Assembly (NCBI GenBank): GCA_002413385.1
Contig: DHWW01000191.1
Coordinates: 3,046-8,223 of the forward strand
Source: Granulicella sp. UBA5172
Lineage (GTDB): Bacteria > Acidobacteriota > Terriglobia > Terriglobales > Acidobacteriaceae
DNA: 5,178 nucleotides
Direction: 5' to 3'
The notes under the pieces were generated by a model. It had not been told where the DNA came from, searched no databases, and saw only the letters and a program-made list of their open reading frames with translations. A program made the position numbers and the translations under genes. This document shows positions 1-5,178 of the stretch, one piece after another. Position 1 is the stretch's first letter; each line of letters begins with the position of its first letter.

Positions 1-12
1 GGCTGAATACGC

Positions 13-1920
13 CTAAAAAATCCGCATAATGACCTGATTTGTCACCAGCGCAGCCACATACGCCACCCCTGTCATATACAGGAACTGCAGCGCCGGCATC
101 TTCCAACTGTTGGTTTCCCGCCGAACTACGATCAAGGTCGAGGTGCACTGCATCGCGAACGCAAAGAACACCACCAAAGCAATCGCTCCACCCAGCGTAA
201 TATCGTGCCGCAACGCCGCCTGCAGCCCCAGCGCGTGCGTCGCCGGATCCACCCCGTACAACGTGCCCAGCGTTCCCACGATCACCTCGCGAGCCACGAT
301 AGAGCTTAGTATCCCTATTCCTATCTTCCAGTTGAAGCCCAGCGGCTGAATCACCGGCTCAATCCAATGTCCCATGTGTGCGATCACACTCGACGTCAAA
401 TTGGAGAATTGCCCTCCATGGATCGGCAGAACGCTCATCACCCAAACCAGGAAAGTCACGGTCAGAATCACCGTTCCAGCCTTCTTCAGGAACAACTTTC
501 CGCGGTCATACAGCCGCAGCCCCAGCGAAGAAAGTGTCGGCCAGCGGTACTGCGGGAGTTCCAGAATGAACGGCGCCGACGAGGCCTTCATTACAGAGGA
601 GTTAAGCATCTTCGCCGTCACCAGCGCCGCCAGGAACCCCAGCAAATACAGGCTGAGCATCACCATCGCGCGTAGCCCAATGATGCCGCCGAGAAACTTC
701 TGATTAGGGATAAATGCCGCGATAATCAACGTATAAATTGGCAATCGCGCCGAACAGGTCATAAACGGTGCAATCATAATCGTCGCAAACCGCTCACGCT
801 TATTCTCGATCGTGCGCGTCGCCATGATCGCCGGCACCGCGCACGCATACGCTGAGAGCAATGGAATGAATGCTTTACCGTTCAGTCCAATGGAGCGCAT
901 CACACGGTCCGCGATCAGCGCCGCGCGCGCCAGGTATCCCGAATCTTCCAAAACGCCAATAAAGAGAAAGAGCAGCAGAATCTGCGGCAAAAACACCAGA
1001 ACCGACTGCACACCGTTCCACAATCCATCGCGCAGCAATGCCCGCAACCAATTGTCCGGCAACAACATAGCAGCCTTCGCACCGGCACTTGTAAGCAGCG
1101 TTCCCATCCCATCGCTGAGCGGCTGCCCGATGGTGAAGACCACCTGAAACACCGCAATCACAACGGCCAGAAAGATCAGCGGCCCGAAGACGCGGTGCAG
1201 TAGAACGCTATCCAGCCGGCGTGTCCACAGCGACGCCGCAGGTGATTGATAATTTGTCCGCGCTGTGACCTGCGTGGCCCAGCTGCGGCACGACGCGGCG
1301 CTCTGCAATACGGGCAGATGCACCGGCCTTGATCCAGAGTCCGGTCGACTACCCGCCCGCTGCAGAAACTCTGGAATTACGCCCAGGCCTTTGCCCTGTG
1401 AGGCGCTGATAAGTGCCACGGGATGACCAAGTTCCCGCGCCAGCGCCAGCGTATCCAGCTTGCCGCCGCGGGCCTCCAGCTGGTCAGACATATTCAGCAA
1501 TACAAGCGTCGGCAGCCCGATAGAAAACACGGGCGCAGCCAGCATCAGCTGCCGATTCATGTGCGTCGAATCCAGAACCAGCAGCACGCAATCTGGCTTT
1601 GGAACCCCTGGCATTTTCCCAGTGAGCACATCCACGGCAACCCGTGCATCTTCCGAATAAGTTGCGAGGCTATAAATCCCTGGAAGATCGATGAGCGTCA
1701 AGTCATTGCGCCCGATGCTCTTCATTTTTCCGGAGTGGTGCTCCACCGTCACGCCCGGATAGTTAGCCACCTTCTGACGCATTCCGGTCAACCGGTTGAA
1801 AAGTGTGGATTTGCCGCAGTTGGGAGGTCCAATGAGCGCTACTGTGCGCATACGCACCGTGCCGGCAGGAACGGGAGTGGCTTCCTCCATTGGTTCGGCG
1901 ACAGTAGAATGGCAGCTCAT
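13..1920 (-). CDS. feoB: Ferrous iron transporter FeoB, compact form, complete
   Basis: Inner-membrane GTPase-coupled Fe(II) importer of 635 residues. The N-terminal G domain shows G1 GPPNCGKS (31-38), the switch I region NYPGVTVE with Thr58 (G2), G3 DLPG (78-81), G4 NMSD (143-146) and a G5-like SAS (172-174). A helical linker follows, then a membrane domain from about residue 244 to the end with roughly eight or nine hydrophobic segments. The first Gate-type motif reads ACAVP (359-363) where E. coli has GCNVP; the second is PFMTCSARLP (385-394). From memory, ACAVP occurs in other compact FeoBs. E. coli FeoB is about 770 residues, but here the C-terminal part aligns by eye with the usual family end, so I see no truncation. 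The ATG start overlaps the feoA stop as ATGA, which supports translational coupling. Another Met at residue 24, just before the G domain, is possible but less likely. No FeoC is visible because the window ends. Confidence 0.97.
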   Translation of the reverse strand: MSCHSTVAEPMEEATPVPAGTVRMRTVALIGPPNCGKSTLFNRLTGMRQKVANYPGVTVEHHSGKMKSIGRNDLTLIDLPGIYSLATYSEDARVAVDVLTGKMPGVPKPDCVLLVLDSTHMNRQLMLAAPVFSIGLPTLVLLNMSDQLEARGGKLDTLALARELGHPVALISASQGKGLGVIPEFLQRAGSRPDSGSRPVHLPVLQSAASCRSWATQVTARTNYQSPAASLWTRRLDSVLLHRVFGPLIFLAVVIAVFQVVFTIGQPLSDGMGTLLTSAGAKAAMLLPDNWLRALLRDGLWNGVQSVLVFLPQILLLFLFIGVLEDSGYLARAALIADRVMRSIGLNGKAFIPLLSAYACAVPAIMATRTIENKRERFATIMIAPFMTCSARLPIYTLIIAAFIPNQKFLGGIIGLRAMVMLSLYLLGFLAALVTAKMLNSSVMKASSAPFILELPQYRWPTLSSLGLRLYDRGKLFLKKAGTVILTVTFLVWVMSVLPIHGGQFSNLTSSVIAHMGHWIEPVIQPLGFNWKIGIGILSSIVAREVIVGTLGTLYGVDPATHALGLQAALRHDITLGGAIALVVFFAFAMQCTSTLIVVRRETNSWKMPALQFLYMTGVAYVAALVTNQVIMRIF

Positions 1921-2219
1921 GCGGCCTCGTCTGTAACGGCGGAATTTAGCTTGAGAAAGATGTGGCGCGCCGTCTCATTGCGCAGACCAACTTCAACCCC
2001 GTCAATGCGATACACGCGCGGGTCGCCTGCCGGAGCTCGACAAAGAACCTCAATGCTCGTTCCCGGCAGAAATCCAAGATGGGCCAGGTAGTCGCTCACT
2101 TCATCTGGCAGATCGACGCGTTCCACCACGCCTGCACTGCCCACCTTCGCGTCGCTCAAAGCTGTAACGTCCATGGAATCGTATATCCGACCAAGTTGGT
2201 CCTCTTTACTATACGACAT
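1917..2219 (-). CDS. feoA: Ferrous iron transport protein FeoA
   Basis: Small cytoplasmic SH3-like protein that assists FeoB in Fe(II) uptake. The conserved part starts near residue 21 (LSDAKVGSAGVVERV). It continues through the typical LAHLGFLPGTSIEVLCRAP block and the GDPRVYRIDGVEVGLRNETA segment, the usual place where FeoA reads GDP-x-x-(Y/F)-x-(V/I)-x-G. The call uses the ATG at 2219 (100 residues). A TTG directly before it at 2222 adds one residue. An internal ATG at 2174 would give 85 residues, closer to the usual FeoA length. None of these starts has a strong Shine-Dalgarno sequence, so the N-terminus is uncertain. The stop overlaps the feoB start in ATGA, a two-gene feoAB unit. No Fur-type palindrome is visible in the 85 bases upstream. 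Confidence 0.94.
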   Translation of the reverse strand: MSYSKEDQLGRIYDSMDVTALSDAKVGSAGVVERVDLPDEVSDYLAHLGFLPGTSIEVLCRAPAGDPRVYRIDGVEVGLRNETARHIFLKLNSAVTDEAA

Positions 2220-2266
2220 CAAGAGGATCTTTGCCAGACTTCGGAGTCAGGAGCCAGCTGCGGTGC

Positions 2267-2294
2267 GTTATATGAGGATTCTAGGGAGTTTGAA
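2267..2294 (-). promoter_or_regulatory. Candidate sigma-70-type promoter for feoAB
   Basis: Read on the minus strand, TTCAAA (2294-2289) and TATAAC (2272-2267) are separated by 16 bases. They match the -35 and -10 consensus at 4 and 5 of 6 positions. Transcription would begin near 2260, giving a leader of about 40 bases before the feoA ATG. The site lies just downstream of the tRNA 3' end, and no terminator with a U-run is visible between the tRNA and feoA, so read-through from the tRNA is also possible. The elements were found by eye, and a chance match is quite possible. Confidence 0.35.
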
Positions 2295-2304
2295 GGGAAG
2301 TTCA

Positions 2305-2381
2305 TGGTGCGCCCGGAAGGATTCGAACCTCCGACCTACTGGTTCGTAGCCAGGCGCTCTATCCAGCTGAGCTACGGGCGC
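2305..2381 (-). tRNA. tRNA-Arg, anticodon ACG, CCA encoded
   Basis: A complete 77-base cloverleaf. The acceptor stem GCGCCCG/CGGGCGC pairs perfectly, followed by TA at positions 8-9, D stem GCTC/GAGC, anticodon stem CCTGG/CCAGT with loop CTACGAA, a five-base variable region AGGTC, and T stem GGAGG/CCTTC with the standard TTCGAAT loop. Discriminator A and CCA are genomically encoded at 2308-2305. The anticodon ACG is at 2347-2345, so this is the arginine tRNA whose A34 is normally deaminated to inosine to read CGU, CGC and CGA. The outermost anticodon-stem pair is a C-U mismatch (2354 with 2338), and the T stem has one G-U pair. Overall it closely resembles E. coli tRNA-Arg(ACG) as I remember it. 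Confidence 0.97.
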
Positions 2382-2405
2382 ACATTGCATTGTCGCAACT
2401 AAGTA

Positions 2406-2434
2406 AGAATAACCGATGGAGCGTTTGCGATCAA
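2406..2434 (-). promoter_or_regulatory. Candidate promoter for tRNA-Arg
   Basis: On the minus strand TTGATC (2434-2429) and TATTCT (2411-2406) are separated by exactly 17 bases, each matching the sigma-70 consensus at 4 of 6 positions. The predicted start near 2399 would give an 18-base 5' leader for RNase P to remove before the tRNA at 2381. The elements sit just past the stop codon of the upstream small gene, where a separate tRNA promoter would be expected. Spacing and position are good and the hexamers are mediocre. Confidence 0.4.
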
Positions 2435-2437
2435 CCC

Positions 2438-2698
2438 TTAGGCTGCAACAGGCGCTGGCTCAGGTTGTGGAGGGATCAACGACACTCGTTCAACGACATC
2501 GAGTCCTGAGCGACGCAGTAGTTGATGCACGATCGGTTCGGTGAGCCGTGTGGCGTCATACTCTACGCGAACAGTCTTTTCAGCCTCATTGAGCTCTATG
2601 CGACGAATTCCATAGACCTCGCGAACACGTCCGAGAGCCATGATTGCGGTCTCGGCGGGGGTCGCGCCATAGCGATACATCACATCAAGCTGCGTCAT
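2438..2698 (-). CDS. Small cysteine-free protein with predicted HMA-like fold
   Basis: A protein of 86 residues with no family I can name firmly. The pattern suggests a beta-alpha-beta-beta-alpha-beta (ferredoxin-like) fold as in heavy-metal-associated (HMA) domains: strand about 2-8, helix 13-25, strand 29-36, strand 41-47 (KTVRVEY), helix 52-63, strand 66-73. A Pro/Ala-rich tail (PPQPEPAPVAA) follows. The spacing and the 'gly-ile-x-x-ile-glu-leu ... val-arg-val-glu-tyr-asp' pattern resemble CopZ-type chaperones. However, the metal-binding CxxC between strand 1 and helix 1 is absent; that loop reads YGATPAET, and the whole protein has no Cys. It may therefore be a non-metal binding module or merely share the fold. 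The start ATG lacks a clear ribosome binding site. The gene lies 32 bases after the thioredoxin gene on the same strand, so the two may form an operon. Cytoplasmic: no signal peptide is visible. Confidence 0.72.
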   Translation of the reverse strand: MTQLDVMYRYGATPAETAIMALGRVREVYGIRRIELNEAEKTVRVEYDATRLTEPIVHQLLRRSGLDVVERVSLIPPQPEPAPVAA

Positions 2699-2730
2699 GG
2701 AAATGATTTTATCAGCGAGCAGCCGATTGG

Positions 2731-3231
2731 TCAGGAAGCAAGTTTCTTGAGGTAGTTCACGAAATCGGGGCTGGTGAAATCCTGGGCCCCAATCAGTTTC
2801 CTGCGGACGATACCGCGTTTGTCGATGATGTAGGTCTCGGGAAAGCGGAAGCTGCCGTAGAGGGCATTGGAGGCCTGTTTCTGGTCGAATACGGTCATCA
2901 AGTCGATATGGTGCTGCGCGATGTAATTCTGGTACTGCGAGAAATCCTCATCGCTGGCGACCGCAACTATCTGAATCTGGGGTAGTTCGTGTTGCAGGGC
3001 TACGAGGCTAGGCATCTCCTCGATGCAGGGGGCGCACCAGCTCGCCCAGAAGTTCAGCACGACGACTTTGCCGCGCAATTGAGCGAGATTTACGGAGTGC
3101 TGCCCATCGCTGATGGCGAAAACCGGGGCTAAATGGTCGATTTGGCGTGGGCGTGCATCACGATCACAGCCTGCAAGCAGCGCGCAACTGAGAATAGCCA
3201 ACAGTCCTGACCGCATTGTTCGTCGCATCAT
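2731..3231 (-). CDS. TlpA/ResA-like thioredoxin-fold lipoprotein
   Basis: Extracytoplasmic thiol-disulfide oxidoreductase of 166 residues. The N-terminus (MMRRTMRSG, then a hydrophobic stretch) is a lipoprotein signal with lipobox LAGC, predicting lipidation at Cys22. Asp follows at +2, which in E. coli would favour retention in the inner membrane. The thioredoxin domain starts near residue 35. Its active site is WCAPC (65-69), preceded by VVVLNFWAS, and the cis-proline is in the FPETYIID segment (Pro131). TlpA/ResA-family proteins usually keep cysteines reduced in the periplasm, for example for cytochrome c or copper-site assembly; the actual partner here is unknown. I chose the ATG at 3231 because GAGG (3242-3239) lies 7 bases before it. 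An upstream in-frame ATG at 3246 would give 171 residues, but it lies at the predicted transcription start and its purine-rich stretch directly abuts the ATG. The gene diverges from the glycosyltransferase gene. Confidence 0.92.
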   Translation of the reverse strand: MMRRTMRSGLLAILSCALLAGCDRDARPRQIDHLAPVFAISDGQHSVNLAQLRGKVVVLNFWASWCAPCIEEMPSLVALQHELPQIQIVAVASDEDFSQYQNYIAQHHIDLMTVFDQKQASNALYGSFRFPETYIIDKRGIVRRKLIGAQDFTSPDFVNYLKKLAS

Positions 3232-3259
3232 AGGCACGCCTCGCATCCCTTCTTATAAT
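3231..3259 (+). promoter_or_regulatory. Candidate promoter for the glycosyltransferase gene
   Basis: A perfect -10 box TATAAT (3254-3259) is preceded, with exactly 17 bases between, by TAGGCA (3231-3236, 4 of 6 to TTGACA). The predicted transcription start near 3266 is only about two bases before the GTG start codon at 3268. The -35 region overlaps the start of the divergent thioredoxin gene, so activity in one direction could interfere with the other. Confidence 0.5.
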
Positions 3260-3278
3260 ACGAAGTTGTGGATGACAA
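3252..3278 (-). promoter_or_regulatory. Candidate promoter for the thioredoxin lipoprotein gene
   Basis: On the minus strand, TTGTCA (3278-3273, 5 of 6 to consensus) is followed after 15 bases by TATAAG (3257-3252, 5 of 6). A second overlapping -10 candidate, TATTAT, covers 3260-3255. Transcription would start about 3245-3248, leaving a leader of roughly 14-17 bases before the ATG at 3231, which carries a GAGG ribosome binding site. The 15-base spacing is shorter than optimal. The site overlaps the opposing glycosyltransferase promoter and the first codons of that gene. Confidence 0.45.
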
Positions 3279-4338
3279 ATCTAACCCGAACGCGCGCCCG
3301 CAGCTTTCGGTCATTATTCCGGCGCGGAACGAAGAAGATAATCTTCCTAACTGCTTGAGAACGCTGCTCTTGCAGAGCGACGAGAGTTTTCTGCTGGGAC
3401 GTGACTGGGAATTGATTGTGGTGGATGATGCTTCTACGGATCGGACCCGGGCAATTGGCGAGGCTGCCGTGGCGCAGTCGGCGGGGGTGCGTTTGCTGGA
3501 GCCCCCGGCACTGGATCTAAGCGTAGGAAATCGCGTTTTTACGGGCAAAACGAACGCTTGCTGGTTCGGAGCGCAGCAGTCGGAGGGGCAGTGGCTGCTG
3601 TTTACGGACGCAGATACGCTGCATGAGCCGGGGGATCTGGTGCGGGCGCTGCAAGAGGCGAAGACGCATGGTGTGGCGATGTTGTCGTATTCGCCGCGGC
3701 AGATTGTGAGTGGATTTTGGCAGCGCGCGCTGATGCCGCTGGTGTTTTCAGAGCTTGCGACGGTGTATCCTCCTGCACAGGTAAATGATGCAGTGAATGG
3801 ACTTGCGGCTGCGAATGGGCAGTTTCTGATGGTCGAGCGCGAGGCTTATTTTGCGGTGGGCGGGCACAAGGGCGTGGGGCGGTCGGTGCTGGAAGATGTG
3901 GATCTTGCGGATAAAGTGAAAAGTTCACGGCGAGGGCTGTGGTTTCGCTATGCTCCGGATGCGCTGAGCACCCATATGTATCGTGGATTCAACGACATGG
4001 TGGAGGGGTGGACGAAGAACCTGGTGCTGCTGTTTCCTCATGCGCTGGTGCTGGCGGGGTGGCGGTTGCTGGATATTGGGCTGTTACTGCTGCCTATGTT
4101 GCTGATTCCATTGCATTATCTGGTGTTTTGGCAGCAGATGGTGATTTTGGCGATTTGGGTGCGGACGTTGTTTCGGTTCTACGGCCGGGTTGCGCGGTCG
4201 AACTTTAAGTCTTTAGATTGTGCGGTTTCGGTGTTTGCGCTGCCTCTGTTTATTGGGTTATTGGTGTGGAGTTGGATGAAACATAAGTTGTTTCACGAGG
4301 TGGCCTGGAAGGGCAGGGAGTACCGCACGGAGCGATAA
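3268..4338 (+). CDS. Membrane-attached family 2 glycosyltransferase
   Basis: A GT-A fold glycosyltransferase of 356 residues that transfers a sugar from a nucleotide-sugar to an unknown, probably lipid, acceptor at the cytoplasmic membrane face. It opens with LSVIIPARNEEDNLPNCL (13-30), followed by VVDDASTDRT with Asp53-Asp54 for nucleotide binding. The metal-binding DAD is at 114-116 and the likely catalytic-base motif EDVDLA at 209-214. HMYRGFNDMVEGWTKN (236-251) occupies the place of the acceptor/QxxRW-like region. Hydrophobic helices follow at about 253-298 and 316-336. The overall design resembles HpnB (hopanoid-associated) and CrtQ (carotenoid) type enzymes, but no hopanoid or carotenoid gene lies in the window, so I give no symbol. 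The GTG at 3268 is the only usable start: an in-frame TAA lies at 3256-3258 and no other start codon precedes the first conserved strand. No proper Shine-Dalgarno sequence is present (GAAG only 2 bases away). Confidence 0.92.
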   Translation: MDDKSNPNARPQLSVIIPARNEEDNLPNCLRTLLLQSDESFLLGRDWELIVVDDASTDRTRAIGEAAVAQSAGVRLLEPPALDLSVGNRVFTGKTNACWFGAQQSEGQWLLFTDADTLHEPGDLVRALQEAKTHGVAMLSYSPRQIVSGFWQRALMPLVFSELATVYPPAQVNDAVNGLAAANGQFLMVEREAYFAVGGHKGVGRSVLEDVDLADKVKSSRRGLWFRYAPDALSTHMYRGFNDMVEGWTKNLVLLFPHALVLAGWRLLDIGLLLLPMLLIPLHYLVFWQQMVILAIWVRTLFRFYGRVARSNFKSLDCAVSVFALPLFIGLLVWSWMKHKLFHEVAWKGREYRTER

Positions 4339-4484
4339 AGCGGGTGATTTAAGACATACTCAACCACGTTTCGGGCTGCAAACGGCGTGACTGAAGGATG
4401 TTTCGGGACGCACGTCGCAGGGTTTGAGCATCGACCCGAGGTCTCACGCATCCAACACAGTGATTTCTATCGATCGGAAAAATT
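4339..4484 (+). other. Intergenic leader before the PTPS pair, possible RNA structure
   Basis: This 146-base gap holds no convincing ORF, no good promoter pair that I can find, and no hairpin followed by a U-run. It does hold several possible stems. CTCAACC (4359-4365) can pair with GGTTTGAG (4421-4428) with one bulged T. Inside is a hairpin CGTTT/AAACG (4367-4371 with 4380-4384), and after it a small GACC-CGA-GGTC hairpin (4433-4443). The octamer GTTTCGGG occurs twice (4368-4375 and 4400-4407), each followed two bases later by GCA. It does not look like a preQ1 or tetrahydrofolate riboswitch as I know them. The structure may be chance. A weak ribosome binding site GGAAA (4476-4480) precedes the next gene. 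Confidence 0.3.
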
Positions 4485-4898
4485 ATGATTCTACTGACTC
4501 GAAAAGCTGACTTCTCTGCCGCCCACTTTTACTGGAATCCTGCCTGGAGCGAGGAGGAGAACGTGCGGGTGTTTGGCAAGTGCGCGAACCGCCAGGGGCA
4601 CGGCCACAACTACACGCTGGAGGTGACGGTGGAGGGAGGGGTGGACCCGGTGTCGGGGTTTGTGGTGGACTTGAAGAAGTTGAAGGATATTTTGGAGCGG
4701 GAAGTTGTGTCGGTTTACGACCACCGGCATTTGAACTTCGAGGTACCGGAGTTTGCGGAGACGATTCCTACGACCGAGAATATTGCGATTGCGATCTGGC
4801 GGCGGCTGGAGGGGAAGATCGAAGGCGCGAAGCTGCACCGGGTGAGGGTATATGAGATGCCGGACCTGTTTGCGGATTTTTACGGTGAGGGTCGATGA
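4485..4898 (+). CDS. 6-pyruvoyl-tetrahydropterin synthase/QueD family protein, copy 1
   Basis: A T-fold zinc enzyme of 137 residues that would act on 7,8-dihydroneopterin triphosphate (made by GTP cyclohydrolase I). The product could be 6-pyruvoyl-tetrahydropterin (biopterin-type pathway) or 6-carboxy-tetrahydropterin (queuosine pathway). The zinc ligands are His14 (FSAAH), His39 and His41 (GHGHNY). The catalytic Cys33 lies in GKCANRQGHGHNY, spacing Cys-x5-His-Gly-His as in animal PTPS, whereas E. coli QueD has Cys-x3-His-Gly-His. The Asp/His pair is at YDH (78-80). PTTEN (95-99) and VYEMP with Glu124 are the pterin-binding part of the family. Length and ends are complete. The ATG at 4485 has a weak GGAAA site. 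The stop overlaps the start of a second family member in ATGA. Automated annotation would likely say QueD or 6-carboxytetrahydropterin synthase; the active-site spacing makes me leave the exact reaction open. Confidence 0.93.
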   Translation: MILLTRKADFSAAHFYWNPAWSEEENVRVFGKCANRQGHGHNYTLEVTVEGGVDPVSGFVVDLKKLKDILEREVVSVYDHRHLNFEVPEFAETIPTTENIAIAIWRRLEGKIEGAKLHRVRVYEMPDLFADFYGEGR

Positions 4899-5178
4899 AC
4901 CGGGTGATCGCACGGCCGGTTGCGCATTTGGCGCGGAGGTATCACTTCAGTGCGTCGCATCGGCTGCATATCGATGCGCTGTCACCGGAGGAGAACCGGG
5001 AGATGTTTGGGAAGTGCAATAACCCGTATGGGCATGGGCATAATTATGTTGTGCAGGTGACGTTTTCGGGGCCCGTGGATGCGGCGACGGGGATGGTGAC
5101 GAATTTAAGTGATCTGGATTCGTTCGCACAGCGCGAGATGCTGGAAGTGTTCGATCACGCGAATCTGAATACGCTGGA
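4895..5178 (+). CDS. 6-pyruvoyl-tetrahydropterin synthase family protein, copy 2, partial at right edge
   Basis: An open frame with 94 complete codons that runs off the window, encoding the N-terminal two thirds of a second T-fold enzyme. It has His22 (FSASH), Cys41 in GKCNNPYGHGHNY with zinc ligands His47 and His49, the segment TGMVTNLSDL (65-74), and the Asp87-His88 catalytic pair (FDH). FSASHRL, EEN, FGKCNNP-x-GHGHNY and the TGMV-x-NL segment match animal PTPS closely, as I remember that sequence. A gap-free alignment to copy 1 over 75 residues (F10-N84 against F18-N92) gives 36 identities by hand count (48%), so these are diverged paralogues and not a recent duplication. Copy 1 has Asp62 where this copy has Asn70. 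The ATG at 4895 overlaps the previous stop (ATGA), and GAGG (4887-4890) lies 4 bases before it, so translation is probably coupled. The C-terminal pterin-binding Glu is outside the window. Confidence 0.92.
   Translation, partial: MNRVIARPVAHLARRYHFSASHRLHIDALSPEENREMFGKCNNPYGHGHNYVVQVTFSGPVDAATGMVTNLSDLDSFAQREMLEVFDHANLNTL

Noticed and set aside
1423..2091. Plus-strand 222-residue open frame antisense to feoB and feoA
   Set aside because: The composition is Arg/His/Gln-rich and shows no domain. It lies opposite two well-supported genes in high-GC DNA, where antisense open frames arise by chance.
2220..2304. Search for a Fur or other iron-regulator operator before feoA
   Set aside because: The only small inverted repeat (GACT-CCGA-AGTC, around 2237-2248) is a short hairpin without similarity to a Fur, DtxR or IdeR box. 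It is not reported as an operator.
2293..2402. Plus-strand reading frame containing the peptide VRPEGFEPPTYWFVARR
   Set aside because: This is the translation of the complement of the tRNA-Arg gene, a familiar spurious protein in databases. The tRNA on the minus strand explains it fully.
3602..3928. Minus-strand Pro/Ala/His-rich open frame inside the glycosyltransferase gene
   Set aside because: Low-complexity shadow of a GC-rich coding region; the sense frame carries the DAD and EDVDLA motifs.
4339..4484. preQ1 riboswitch or rho-independent terminator in the gap before the PTPS genes
   Set aside because: No preQ1-I type short hairpin with an A-rich tail and no stem followed by a T-run could be found, so neither is called.
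4491..4913. Minus-strand 140-residue open frame opposite PTPS copy 1
   Set aside because: It shows no recognisable domain and a shadow-type composition, while the opposite strand encodes a complete enzyme with all zinc ligands.
3268..5178. Idea that the glycosyltransferase makes a pterin glycoside together with the PTPS pair
   Set aside because: Some bacteria glycosylate pterins, but this enzyme has C-terminal membrane helices and resembles lipid-modifying GT2 enzymes. A 146-base gap also separates it from the PTPS genes. Adjacency alone is too weak.

Overview
The window reads as a stretch of ordinary bacterial chromosome with moderately high GC content. I see no insertion sequence, phage gene, CRISPR array or integrase. 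The proteins resemble those of Acidobacteriota of the Terriglobia/Granulicella type. That placement is an impression from protein style and gene content and has not been tested.

Left part, all on the minus strand and read right to left: a TlpA/ResA-type thioredoxin lipoprotein (2731-3231); a small cysteine-free protein with a predicted HMA-like (ferredoxin-like) fold (2438-2698); a tRNA-Arg(ACG) with encoded CCA (2305-2381); then feoA (1917-2219) and feoB (13-1920), which overlap by ATGA. FeoA and FeoB form the ferrous iron uptake system. FeoB is complete, of the compact (~635 aa) type, and ends 12 bases before the window edge, so any feoC or later operon gene is not visible.

Right part, on the plus strand: a membrane-attached family 2 glycosyltransferase (3268-4338), divergent from the thioredoxin gene; a 146-base intergenic stretch with some possible RNA folding; then two overlapping genes of the 6-pyruvoyl-tetrahydropterin synthase (PTPS)/QueD family (4485-4898, and 4895 running off the right edge). 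Both carry the classical Cys-x5-His-Gly-His form of the active site, as in animal PTPS, and not the Cys-x3-His-Gly-His of E. coli QueD.

The thioredoxin and glycosyltransferase genes diverge from one short promoter region whose TTATAA core supplies a -10 element in both directions. The glycosyltransferase appears to start at a GTG so close to its -10 box that its mRNA may be leaderless. The most interesting items are the coupled PTPS pair, the symmetric promoter with the possible leaderless start, and the HMA-like protein without its metal-binding cysteines. No clearly undescribed system is evident.
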